In this document: in pieces, positions 35,076 through 42,819 of the stretch
Layout of the letters: each line of letters starts with the position of its first letter
Numbering within the stretch: the stretch's first letter is position 1
DNA from: a virus
IMG/VR virus record: IMGVR_UViG_3300024259_000010
Location: 124,001-188,000 of that record
Length of the DNA: 64,000 nucleotides
Strand: one strand, 5' to 3'
Made by a program: the position numbers and the translations under genes
The notes under the pieces: generated by a model
What the model was told of the DNA's origin: nothing
Seen by the model: the letters and a program-made list of their open reading frames with translations, nothing else
Databases searched by the model: none

Positions 35076-37211
35076 ATGGATATTAACGCATTATTACAAA
35101 ACATCGAAGATGAATGCCGCGAAGGTAAAGTCGGTGGTGATGTTCTTACTACAGCTCGCGTTGTAAGTAAGTCTGTTACTGACTTCCTCTCTACAAATGC
35201 TGTAGGGTCTTCTTCCGAAGATTTCGTCGGACAAACTTTTAACATGAATAAAGCTTTCGGACAAGAGGAACTTGAATCCCTCGGTTCTAGCTCTATTATC
35301 GCACTCGTTGAAGAAGCTGGTGTTCCTACTCATTATAAAGCCGAAGCTGCAGCTACTGTTGCTAACCTGCTTTTCCGTGCTGCTGGTTCTTCTAGTGATT
35401 TCAATGCTGTTGTAAGCTCACAGACCAAACGTGCTGATAACGCCGGTTCGTCTGTTATTGGTATTGAACAGTTCATGCCTGAAGCAGTAAGTAACTTCTA
35501 CGTTGGCCAAGAGGCTTTCGGTGCTACTTCTGACCGTGTAATTTCTGACCTCCAGGTTGCTATTACCGTTAGCTTGCTCAAATGGCATAACACGATTACG
35601 CCTCGCGTACTCTCTAACATCCCTACAACCCAGCCTACGGTTAACTACATCCGTGAAGAACTGACTGTTTACCAACTCGAATCCGATGTTGAAAACGACC
35701 AGTCCCTGATCGACCTGTATGAAAACCCTGCTCTTGTTAGCAATGAACTGACCCGTATCATTCCTTTAGATAAGAATGATGAAGTCGGTGGTGCTGGTGG
35801 AGTCGGTGGAGCTGTTGTTTCAGATGGTATCCTCAATTTCGGCGTCGAAGCACGTCTATTGGAATTAGGTATCAAAGCTGATGTCTATGGATATAATAAA
35901 TATAATCGTACTGATATCGTTGCTGACGGTGTTAAGCTTGACACGATTCATATCAATATTACATCTGATGGTGGAACCACTGAATCGTTCGCTATTTCTA
36001 TCCCTGACAGTCGTTCACGTTTGACTCGTTCTAATAATCAGCTCAGTACTATCCGTACTGCACATATTGATTATACAACGACTCTTAACGTTAAATCTAC
36101 TGCTGACGGTGTTACAACTCCTTCTACTGAGTTGTTAGCGATTCTCGCTGCTACTGGTGATAGCCTGGTTATCAAACTTGAAGCTACTCCACGTATTGAT
36201 ATCCGTGACGGTATGGCTCATTGCTTAGGTGCATTATCTGTATCTGCTGTTTCTGATAACGGTGGCGATGCTGATAGCGCAACTACTGCTGCTCTTACTG
36301 CTTCTGATATCGAACTTAAGGGTTATTCCTTAGACGCTCGTTATGCAGAAGAAAATATGCGCAAGTCGAATATCGCTACTACTACTGAGCGTGCTCAGCT
36401 GGTATACGAAATTCCACAAGGCCGTAACTACCTCTTGGACGTTCCACTGAACGGACCACAGGTTGATCGTTCGCAGAACACTGCTAACCTTTACAATGTA
36501 TGTCGTATTGGTCAAGACAATGTAGTTCTGAAAACTATCTTGGCTGTGCTTGCTGATGTTGGTGTTGCTACTGAAGCATATGACTTAGATCCTACGCGTG
36601 AAAATCGCCCAGGTGCTATGTTCGCTGCAGGTGGACGTGTACGTCCTACGTATATCGCTGATACTCTTAACATGACTGGAATCGATTCGTTCGATGACGC
36701 TCGTCGTCAAGAAGCTATTCAGGGTCGCGTTCTAACGTACCTCAACTCTGTTGTTCAGCAGATCATGGCTACTTCGTTCTTCAGCCAACAGCTTGATGGC
36801 AATAGTGCTCCGACTTTCCGTCTGATCACTGGTCCTCAGATTCTTGGTAACATTGTTGGTGCTAAGCCAGGTGAATTCCAGGTTGAAAACGCTAATGGTG
36901 TTGAACTGACATTGAAGATGACCTCTGGCGTTGTGCTTGAGTGTGTTACTTCTACGTTTGACTTCATGCAAGATAAGATCGTTATCGTGCCGTTCCTCTC
37001 CGGAGATCCTGCATCTGATCTTAACTTTGGACATAACCGTGACTTCGGTACTGTTGTTGGTAGTTATACCCACAATGAAAACGGTGCTGCTGTACAGCGT
37101 CTGCTTGCTAATATCCGTGAGCTTCCTGTTCCTACCAATGTTATTGGTGCGATCTTGGATGTTGAAGGTATTGACATCGCTACGTTCCGTGCTGACATTG
37201 TCACGCCGTAA
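35076..37211 (+). CDS. Major capsid protein candidate (711 aa)
   Basis: 711 aa, close in length to the phiKZ major capsid protein (about 747 aa). GC and codon choice rise sharply over this gene (CGT, GCT, GGT, CTC), typical of the most abundant virion protein. Residues 127-131 (VIGIE) and 142-146 (YVGQE) resemble the maturation site of the prohead protease, so a propeptide of about 146 residues would be removed. The start at 35076 has AAAGG at the right distance; an upstream ORF from 34971 lacks a site. It lies after the scaffold-like gene and ends with a UUCG hairpin. Exact fold not confirmed. Confidence 0.72.
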   Translation: MDINALLQNIEDECREGKVGGDVLTTARVVSKSVTDFLSTNAVGSSSEDFVGQTFNMNKAFGQEELESLGSSSIIALVEEAGVPTHYKAEAAATVANLLFRAAGSSSDFNAVVSSQTKRADNAGSSVIGIEQFMPEAVSNFYVGQEAFGATSDRVISDLQVAITVSLLKWHNTITPRVLSNIPTTQPTVNYIREELTVYQLESDVENDQSLIDLYENPALVSNELTRIIPLDKNDEVGGAGGVGGAVVSDGILNFGVEARLLELGIKADVYGYNKYNRTDIVADGVKLDTIHINITSDGGTTESFAISIPDSRSRLTRSNNQLSTIRTAHIDYTTTLNVKSTADGVTTPSTELLAILAATGDSLVIKLEATPRIDIRDGMAHCLGALSVSAVSDNGGDADSATTAALTASDIELKGYSLDARYAEENMRKSNIATTTERAQLVYEIPQGRNYLLDVPLNGPQVDRSQNTANLYNVCRIGQDNVVLKTILAVLADVGVATEAYDLDPTRENRPGAMFAAGGRVRPTYIADTLNMTGIDSFDDARRQEAIQGRVLTYLNSVVQQIMATSFFSQQLDGNSAPTFRLITGPQILGNIVGAKPGEFQVENANGVELTLKMTSGVVLECVTSTFDFMQDKIVIVPFLSGDPASDLNFGHNRDFGTVVGSYTHNENGAAVQRLLANIRELPVPTNVIGAILDVEGIDIATFRADIVTP

Positions 37212-37254
37212 ATTAATATAGTTTATTATATTAATACCTTAGTCTTGAAATGTG

Positions 37255-37280
37255 AGAGAGTAGTCTTCGGACTACTCTCT
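37255..37280 (+). terminator. UUCG hairpin terminator of the capsid gene
   Basis: An 11-bp stem (37255-37265 with 37270-37280) capped by a UUCG tetraloop, then TGCATTTTTTTC. Confidence 0.88.
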
Positions 37281-37320
37281 TGCATTTTTTTCTTTTTTGT
37301 AGTTCATGAATTAATAGACA

Positions 37321-37328
37321 TATATTAC
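37321..37328 (+). promoter_or_regulatory. Early-type promoter motif TATATTAC
   Basis: Exact octamer, 41 nt before the start at 37370; followed by TTACATGTAC, similar to the sequence at 37563. Confidence 0.62.
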
Positions 37329-37369
37329 TTACATGTACATATAAGTTAACATATAAATAGGAGTATATA

Positions 37370-37507
37370 ATGAACGATACAGATACACCAAAAAAAGATG
37401 AAGATGTTATAGATAGGAAACTGGCGATTGGGGTTGGTATAGTTGGTATGATCGCTACAGCTTTTGCTGGAGCAATGACCACATGGGCGATTATGTATAA
37501 AGAGTAA
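37370..37507 (+). CDS. Small single-pass membrane protein (45 aa)
   Basis: 45 aa: charged N-terminus (NDTDTPKKDEDVIDRK), then one hydrophobic helix (AIGVGIVGMIATAFAGAM, then TTWAIMY) and KE. AGGAG precedes the ATG. Flanked by its own TATATTAC promoter and a UUCG terminator, so it is a monocistronic early gene. It could be an exclusion, membrane-modifying or holin-like peptide; nothing decides between them. Confidence 0.7.
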   Translation: MNDTDTPKKDEDVIDRKLAIGVGIVGMIATAFAGAMTTWAIMYKE

Positions 37508-37515
37508 TGAATTAA

Positions 37516-37535
37516 AAAGAACCTTCGGGTTCTTT
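37516..37535 (+). terminator. UUCG hairpin terminator
   Basis: An 8-bp stem AAAGAACC/GGTTCTTT with a UUCG loop, then Ts. Confidence 0.82.
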
Positions 37536-37562
37536 TTTTTGTAGTTCATTGTTTTATAGATA

Positions 37563-37570
37563 TATATTAC
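37563..37570 (+). promoter_or_regulatory. Early-type promoter motif TATATTAC
   Basis: Exact octamer; 56 nt before the start at 37627. The sequence from TAGTTCAT to here is a near copy of that at 37301-37328, so the promoter cassette is duplicated. Confidence 0.62.
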
Positions 37571-37626
37571 ATGTATAGAATCCCAATATAAAGTTTTAAA
37601 TAAACAAATCAAACAGGAGAAACAAA

Positions 37627-38085
37627 ATGAAAAATGGTAAAGTATTTATTATCCCTAATGGTATTTCAGAAGAAGGCGCAGACTATAACCTTAAGCAGAC
37701 CAATGACATCATGACAGCATTTGGTCTAGATGAACAAACGGTAACACCATCCGGTCACAAAGGATGGCCTCATCATTATTCTGATCCACTCGTACAAGTG
37801 TGGTGGACTGATGGACTCGAACATAAAGAGGAAGAGAATTACAGTGAAAACTGGACTGATCATGGTGTAGCTTTAGATGGTGAAGAAATGCGTGGGACAC
37901 GACGTGTCCCTTATGCTATCCCTCTTTCACTTATTGTTGATAAGAAAGAAGGTGACATTCTTAAAGTGACCATTCATGGTCATGATGTAGAAGTGGTCTG
38001 TCAGCAAGCAGGTTTCCGTCATGCGAGTCATGGAACATTTGAAGAAGTTCTTCAGGGACTCCTAGACCGTCGTGAAGCGGCATAA
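37627..38085 (+). CDS. Unknown early protein (152 aa)
   Basis: 152 aa, acidic and soluble, rich in His, Trp and Gly. WPHHYSDPLVQVWWTDG and FRHASHGTFEE are distinctive but I know no family. Six or more His and three Trp in 40 residues suggest a metal or ligand site. AGGAG precedes the ATG; early-type promoter before and terminator after make it monocistronic. Early expression fits a host takeover function, but the mechanism is unknown. Confidence 0.6.
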   Translation: MKNGKVFIIPNGISEEGADYNLKQTNDIMTAFGLDEQTVTPSGHKGWPHHYSDPLVQVWWTDGLEHKEEENYSENWTDHGVALDGEEMRGTRRVPYAIPLSLIVDKKEGDILKVTIHGHDVEVVCQQAGFRHASHGTFEEVLQGLLDRREAA

Positions 38086-38096
38086 GAACAAATAAG

Positions 38097-38125
38097 AATA
38101 AGAGTAGCTAACAACTACTCTTATT
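38097..38125 (+). terminator. Rho-independent terminator
   Basis: An 11-bp stem AATAAGAGTAG/CTACTCTTATT with a 7-nt loop and a long T run. Confidence 0.85.
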
Positions 38126-38147
38126 TTTTTTTATTATTTTGATGGGA

Positions 38148-38155
38148 TATATTAT
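38148..38155 (+). promoter_or_regulatory. Early-type promoter variant TATATTAT
   Basis: 24 nt before the DNA polymerase ATG at 38179; one mismatch to TATATTAC. Confidence 0.48.
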
Positions 38156-38178
38156 ACTCAGATTAGAGGAGATCAAAT

Positions 38179-39619
38179 ATGGATAAGAAACCTGTTTACC
38201 AGTTCTTACATTCCACATACTGGAAGAAGAAAGGTAATGATGAAGATGCAGTCGTTGCCTGTCTCAAAGATGTAGATACTGGGAAAACTAAATTAGAAGT
38301 TATCACCAACCCAAAACGTAGTATTGGTATAACCAGAAAAGGGTTACAGGAATCTACTAATACTAAAAAGATTTGTGAAGATAATAACAATCTAGATATT
38401 TACACAATTGATAATAAAGATTTACGGGATGAGCTACAAGAAAAGTTACTTGGTTACAGTGGTGGTTATACATCACTCAAGAAACTTATTAACTCCCCAT
38501 ATGTATATGGAGCTGATATTGACATTTCTGTACTTATTAAACAACACTTTCTAAAGCAGTCAGATCGTACTGCTAAAAGCTTCAGGGTAGGTGGTCTGGA
38601 CATCGAAACCTCTGTTTTAGGGGGTAGAGAAATCCTAATGATTACATACGTTTCACCGGAGCTAAAAGTCTTTACTGCAGTTCTAGACTCATTCGTTGAA
38701 AACGTTTCTATCGATTCTATTAAAGAAAAGTTTAAAAAAGAATTAGCTGAGTTCAAAGGAAAGCTAAATAAAGAAACTTTAAAGATATTTGATGAGTATG
38801 CATCTGATATCATGCCCAATATTAATATCACTTACCATAAGACTGAAGTAGATGTCATCACTTGGATCTTTAAAATGATTCATGCGGATAAACCTGACTT
38901 CATTTCAATTTGGAACATGGGTTACGATATCCCATATATGCTAGATCGTCTGAGAGTACATAATGTATTCCCACATAAGATCATGTGTCATCCAGAAGTA
39001 CCATGGCAATATCGTATATGTTCATATAAAGCAGATCGTAATCCTAACGTAAGTCACTTCTCATATAAATGGGATGTGTTTGAATTATCTGGTTACAGTC
39101 AGTTCTATGACTCAATGTGTCTATTCAGTCGAATCCGTAAACATGAAGGTGTTGAGGATAGTTATAAACTCGAAGCTATTGCTAAGAAGATAACTGGTGC
39201 TGGAAAGATGGACAATGATAATGCTAATCACTATACCATGCAAACAGAGAAACCCGGTGAGTATGTTGTCTACAATATTTTTGATAGTTTGTTACTACCT
39301 CTAATTGAAAAGAGATGTAAAGATATTGAATCTATGATGATGTTACTTGAGGATACTAGTATTGATAGTTTCGCTCAACAGACAACTCAATTGAAAAACT
39401 GGTTCTATCGGTATTGTAAAGATAAAGGTAAAATGCCTGCTTCTTGGTATGGTAAGATTGAACATGAAACAGATGGTATGTTACATAACACAGGTGGTAA
39501 TGTATTAGCTCCAGGGCTAGCATGGCGAACTGGTGTGAATAAGATTAAAGAATTATTATCTTGTTCTAAAAACATTTTATCTAAACTTATTATTCTAGCA
39601 TGTGATATTGACGTTGCCT
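38179..39619 (+). CDS. Family B DNA polymerase, exon 1 (exonuclease domain and start of palm)
   Basis: Exon 1 encodes 480 residues and the first base of codon 481. The 3'-5' exonuclease motifs are visible: Exo I GGLDIETS (D141, E143), Exo II WNMGYDIPY (D250) and Exo III YNIFDSLL (Y365, D369). The frame then enters the palm: CDIDVA, where D478 should be the catalytic Asp of motif A. The unspliced reading hits a stop at 39649. AGGAG precedes the ATG. The splice proposed in codon 481 joins GCCT to CA, so motif A becomes D-V-A-S-M-Y-P-S. Confidence 0.85.
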
Positions 39620-39969
39620 TTTGTTTGAAAAAAAACATTGGGGCCTTGTAGTAGTAATACTATAATGAAAATTTCCTTAATTGACTGGAACCCACATAAT
39701 CAAATAAACTACAACATAACCAGTAATGGTAAGTGTGAATGTTTTAAAATTATTTGTTGTGGCAATCAGCAGCGAAGCTGTTACTGTAGTTACAGTAACC
39801 TTACTATGTAAATAGATAAGCCTATGTGATACATAGGGTGAACGTTCAGAGACTATCCCGACAGGGAGTACACCTTTCATAGGGTGGAAATAGGAAACAT
39901 CCTACGGGATGATAATATAGTCCAAATTCTCAAATAATCATACAGATGTATTTCAGTGTAGTTTAAGTA

Positions 39970-39977
39970 TATATTAC
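39970..39977 (+). promoter_or_regulatory. Early-type promoter TATATTAC inside the intron
   Basis: Exact octamer, 24 nt before the HNH endonuclease ATG. It would let the endonuclease be transcribed apart from the DNA polymerase. Confidence 0.6.
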
Positions 39978-40000
39978 TTAAATAGTAAGGAGATATAAAT

Positions 40001-40567
40001 ATGTATGAGATAGATACTTATAGTTATGAAGAAAAAGTATCATTATACGAACATGGTTTCCCGGATTACATCCTGACAATAGATGGTAGAGTATGGACGA
40101 ATAAACAACGTCGATGGTTGACTATTGATAAAGGAGGGTGTGTACTTTTAGCTTATGGTCCACAACAATACAGTAGAGTAAGTGTACGAGTATTGGTAGG
40201 TAATATATTTATTAACCCACCAGTGTTCAACAACCATTGTCAACCACTTTGGTTCAATGTTGATTATTACATTTATTCTGATGGTAAAGTGTGGAGTTGT
40301 TTCTCTGCTAAATGGTTGTTGCCAAACTTAGTAAAGCAATATCATTATATTAATATAAGTGGTAGTGCGTATTTACTAAATAGATTGGTAGCACAGACAT
40401 ACGTACCCAATCCAGATAATAAACCAGAAGTGAATCATAAGAATGGAATTAAAATAGATAATCGTGCAGAGAACCTTGAATGGTGTACGAGATCTGAGAA
40501 TATGATTCATGCGTATAATAATGGATATCTTGATGATAGTCTTGCGAAAGCACAGGCTGCCAGATAA
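40001..40567 (+). CDS. HNH homing endonuclease encoded in the intron (188 aa)
   Basis: 188 aa. Residues about 145-175 contain the HNH core: [19 protein letters not shown] has the His-Asn-...-Asn-Glu pattern, followed by [14 protein letters not shown], which belongs to the same fold. Two N-terminal repeats ([13 protein letters not shown] and [14 protein letters not shown]) look like NUMOD4-type DNA-contact modules. It would cut intronless copies of the polymerase gene near motif A and so spread the intron. AAGGAG precedes the ATG. The C-terminal DNA-binding NUMOD1 repeat of relatives is absent or shortened. Confidence 0.85.
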   Translation: MYEIDTYSYEEKVSLYEHGFPDYILTIDGRVWTNKQRRWLTIDKGGCVLLAYGPQQYSRVSVRVLVGNIFINPPVFNNHCQPLWFNVDYYIYSDGKVWSCFSAKWLLPNLVKQYHYINISGSAYLLNRLVAQTYVPNPDNKPEVNHKNGIKIDNRAENLEWCTRSENMIHAYNNGYLDDSLAKAQAAR

Positions 40568-40580
40568 GATATTTAAAATT

Positions 40581-40600
40581 AAGATAGATTGTTCTATCTT
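40581..40600 (+). terminator. Hairpin terminator in the intron after the HNH gene
   Basis: An 8-bp stem AAGATAGA/TCTATCTT with loop TTGT, then TTTTTG; it ends 18 nt before the 3' splice site. It may alternatively be an intron P9-type hairpin. Confidence 0.55.
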
Positions 40601-40618
40601 TTTTTGTTTGAGAATTAG

Positions 40619-40833
40619 CAATGTACCCCTCCATTATGGCGGCGTGTAATTTCTGTAAGGATAGTAAAATCTTAACAGTGCTTAATATTCAGAATATGCG
40701 TTCCATTGATATTGTAGATTTCTTAGGTCATGCTTCTGCGCCCGAAGAGAACTCAGTTTATCTATGTCATAAGTATTTAAAGTTACCAGACTATAAAGAA
40801 ATGTTAGAAGCGTTCGAGAAGGAGAAGACATAA
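40619..40833 (+). CDS. Family B DNA polymerase, exon 2 (motif A only, then ends)
   Basis: Continues from codon 481 (TCA, Ser) into MYPSI and 69 further residues, ending at a TAA at 40831-40833. The spliced protein is 551 aa. The segment after motif A (NFCKDSKILTVLNIQ) is palm-like and resembles phage B-family pols, but motifs B (Kx3NSxYG) and C (YxDTDS) are not present anywhere in the window. The remaining palm, fingers and thumb are therefore either on a separate gene elsewhere or lost. The frame is continuous from exon 1 only via splicing. Confidence 0.75.
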
Positions 40834-41006
40834 TGTCTGAAGATGAGAAAGTTATTGTTGATCAAGCAAGAGAGATTATTCGATTAAAAGGAGTTGTAAA
40901 AGAGAATAATAATGCATTCTCTTCTATTAAAGGTATTTTAGATAATATACCTGGTAAGACTTCTGAGATGAATCGTATTTATAATCAGATTCCAAAGATT
41001 GATTAA
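40833..41006 (+). CDS. Small unknown protein (57 aa)
   Basis: 57 aa, charged, helical (a REIIRLKGVVKENNNAFSS segment). Its ATG overlaps the DNA polymerase stop (TAATG), so it is probably coupled to it, with GGAGAAG as the site. It could be a small polymerase-associated peptide, but there is no motif to support this. Confidence 0.55.
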   Translation: MSEDEKVIVDQAREIIRLKGVVKENNNAFSSIKGILDNIPGKTSEMNRIYNQIPKID

Positions 41007-41007
41007 T

Positions 41008-41343
41008 ATGAAAATTAAATCAGTTTGGTTCTGGAGACACTGGATTCCATTCAGAGAGAAGCTTGGTATACTAATGCCAACTTTCTTTCCGAATAAACCA
41101 GCTTGGTCGATCGAGTTTAAAGAAGATACTAGTAATCAAATATATGAGTACTTCTCTAGATGGTGTAAAGATATTGAGGAACATACTAGACTTAATGATG
41201 ATGACGATGAACATCCTACTATTATTAGTATAGATCCTGGTAAGTTAATGTTAACCGGTGTTGATATGTCACCTACACCAGCTATGAAGAAATTCATTTT
41301 TACATTTAACAATATGAATACTAATGAAAACTCTACAACTTAA
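41008..41343 (+). CDS. Unknown protein (111 aa)
   Basis: 111 aa; starts after one base from the previous stop. Mixed composition with several aromatics (WFWRHWIPF) and an acidic run (NDDDDEHPT). No family known. It overlaps the next gene by 20 nt. An upstream TTG in frame is possible, but the ATG at 41008 is preferred. Confidence 0.55.
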   Translation: MKIKSVWFWRHWIPFREKLGILMPTFFPNKPAWSIEFKEDTSNQIYEYFSRWCKDIEEHTRLNDDDDEHPTIISIDPGKLMLTGVDMSPTPAMKKFIFTFNNMNTNENSTT

Positions 41344-41893
41344 TAATTGTGGTGATCTAGACTTAGTAGCATTCACAGGACATAGACCTTGTAAACTTGG
41401 TGGGTATGATGAAGATAATTATCGCATTGTAGAAGTCAAGAAAATATTACGCAAAGCTATAATAGAACGTATTGAAGATGGATGTGATGGGTTTATTAGT
41501 GGTATGGCAATGGGTGTTGACATATGGGCTGCTGAGATAGTTTTAGAGCTTAAAGAAAAATACCCACATATTAAACTAGTAGCTGCTGTCCCATTTGAAG
41601 GACAACAAAAGATGTGGCCCTATCCATCACAGGAAAGATGGAGAAATGTACTAGGTGCGGCTGACCATGTTGAATATGTATGTGATCCAGGGTATGCTCC
41701 TTGGAAGATGCAGAAACGTAATGAGTGGATGGTTAATAGTGCTAAGTGGTTGATAGCTATTTGGGATGGTACTAAAGGTGGGACTGGTAATTGTGTAGCA
41801 TATGCTAAGAAGAACAATATTGAGATTGTACATAAAGTCCCCCCAAGAGAATTAACATATCCCCATGTAGATATTAATGTAAAGGATGATTAA
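41324..41893 (+). CDS. SLOG/DUF1273-like (YpsA-type) nucleotide-binding protein
   Basis: 189 aa. FTGHRPCKLGGYD opens the family signature (TGHR-P-LGG), SGMAMGVDIWAAE is the Rossmann-type GxxxGxD region, and PFEGQQKMWP and WMVNSAKWLIAIWDG complete the DUF1273/YpsA pattern. SLOG proteins bind nucleotides or nucleotide-derived signals, for example in DprA or in signalling systems tied to defence. In a phage near replication genes it may sense or degrade a nucleotide signal. It overlaps both neighbours by a few bases. Confidence 0.75.
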   Translation: MKTLQLNNCGDLDLVAFTGHRPCKLGGYDEDNYRIVEVKKILRKAIIERIEDGCDGFISGMAMGVDIWAAEIVLELKEKYPHIKLVAAVPFEGQQKMWPYPSQERWRNVLGAADHVEYVCDPGYAPWKMQKRNEWMVNSAKWLIAIWDGTKGGTGNCVAYAKKNNIEIVHKVPPRELTYPHVDINVKDD

Positions 41894-42087
41894 TGTTATC
41901 ATATTCAAAATACACAATTGGTCGTGAGTTACGATTCACATGGGTGCCAACTAAATTAGAATCAGGTAGTATAGTGTGGGGTACTTGGGTAGAGCGAAGT
42001 GTAGTATATATGCGAGTACATCTACTTAAGTTTATAAAGTTTACTATAACTTTAAAATATATTTATAATATTAGAAATGGGGCTTAA
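41893..42087 (+). CDS. Small unknown basic protein (64 aa)
   Basis: 64 aa, basic, with a hydrophobic C-terminal half (VHLLKFIKFTITLKYIY). Coupled to the previous gene (TAATG) and to the next (overlap of one base). It could be membrane-associated. No motif recognised. Confidence 0.5.
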   Translation: MLSYSKYTIGRELRFTWVPTKLESGSIVWGTWVERSVVYMRVHLLKFIKFTITLKYIYNIRNGA

Positions 42088-42602
42088 TGGAAATTGGAAT
42101 AGGAGATCTTAAAGAAGGCGAGTACGATAGTACCGAAGATACAAAAAAACATATCGCTAATGTAGCAGGTAAAATCATGCGAATGATTGATGCTCTTACC
42201 AATCGTGCTAAAGTACATGACAAGAGTAAATTGGAGTCTCCTGAGAAAGAAGACTTCGATAAGTTTACCCCACGTCTTGCAGGTATGGATTATGGTGGAG
42301 ATGAATATAAACAGTGTTTGAAAGATATGGAACCTACCATAGCTCATCACCATGCTAATAATAGACATCATCCTGAGTTCCATGAAAATGGAATCGCTGA
42401 TATGAATCTTATTGATGTCTTTGAGATGTTTGCTGACTGGTGCGCTGCTACTGAACGCCATGATACTGGGAACATCTTTAAGTCTATTGAGCTTAACCAG
42501 AAACGCTTTGGTTATAGTGATGAATTAGCCGCTATTATGGTTAACACAGCTAAGTCTATGAAAATGGGTAAAGGTGCTGATGAGAAACCTGAAGTGGATT
42601 AA
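42087..42602 (+). CDS. DUF5662-like HD-type protein (171 aa)
   Basis: 171 aa. KVHDKSKLESPEKEDFDKF, AHHHANNRHHPEFHENG, and MNLIDVFEMFADW are the landmarks I remember for DUF5662: a HD pair followed by a cluster of His that would bind metal in a helical HD-like fold. Such proteins are common in large phages; a phosphohydrolase activity is plausible but not shown. The MEIGIGDL start resembles other IG starts. It follows the SLOG gene in the same tight operon, so the two could act on one nucleotide pool. Confidence 0.65.
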   Translation: MEIGIGDLKEGEYDSTEDTKKHIANVAGKIMRMIDALTNRAKVHDKSKLESPEKEDFDKFTPRLAGMDYGGDEYKQCLKDMEPTIAHHHANNRHHPEFHENGIADMNLIDVFEMFADWCAATERHDTGNIFKSIELNQKRFGYSDELAAIMVNTAKSMKMGKGADEKPEVD

Positions 42603-42612
42603 GAAATTAGAT

Positions 42613-42744
42613 ATGTTCTTATTTAGAATCGTTTGGAGAAAACGTCTAGAAGGAAGAACATTAGTTAATACACGAACATGGAAGACGGCTGTCGTTGACA
42701 CTAAAGGTGGTCAACGGCAAGTCGTCACATGGATTCTACCATAA
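42613..42744 (+). CDS. Small basic protein (43 aa), tentative
   Basis: 43 aa, arginine-rich start (MFLFRIVWRKRLEGR) and a VVDTKGGQRQVVTW end. It starts 11 nt after the DUF5662 stop. No good ribosome site. Likely but uncertain gene. Confidence 0.4.
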   Translation: MFLFRIVWRKRLEGRTLVNTRTWKTAVVDTKGGQRQVVTWILP

Positions 42745-42766
42745 TGGTTCTATAAACTTACAAGCA

Positions 42767-42774
42767 TATATTAT
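42767..42774 (+). promoter_or_regulatory. Early-type promoter variant TATATTAT
   Basis: 46 nt before the start at 42820; one mismatch to TATATTAC. Confidence 0.48.
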
Positions 42775-42819
42775 TTAAATGTAACTACAGATTTAAATAA
42801 CAAGAAAGGGTCAACAAAT

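Larger units (their letters stand above)
39620..40618 (+). ncRNA. Group I intron interrupting the DNA polymerase gene
   Basis: 999-nt insertion inside codon 481 (motif A). Group I features: the exon ends in T (39619) and the intron ends in G (40618); after the 5' site, TTTTGTTTG...AAAACATTGGGGC folds into a P1 hairpin pairing GCCU of the exon with GGGC; the conserved core motif GTTCAGAGACTATC is at 39844-39857, pairing with ATATAGTCC at 39915-39923 (P7). The ORF of the homing endonuclease lies behind the core. Splicing restores DxxSMYPSI. The P9 region and the subgroup were not resolved. Confidence 0.85.

Noticed and set aside
38179-39651. DNA polymerase ending at 39651 as a complete gene
   Set aside because: The last 11 residues are intron sequence. 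Motif A is broken at that point and restored by splicing to 40619.
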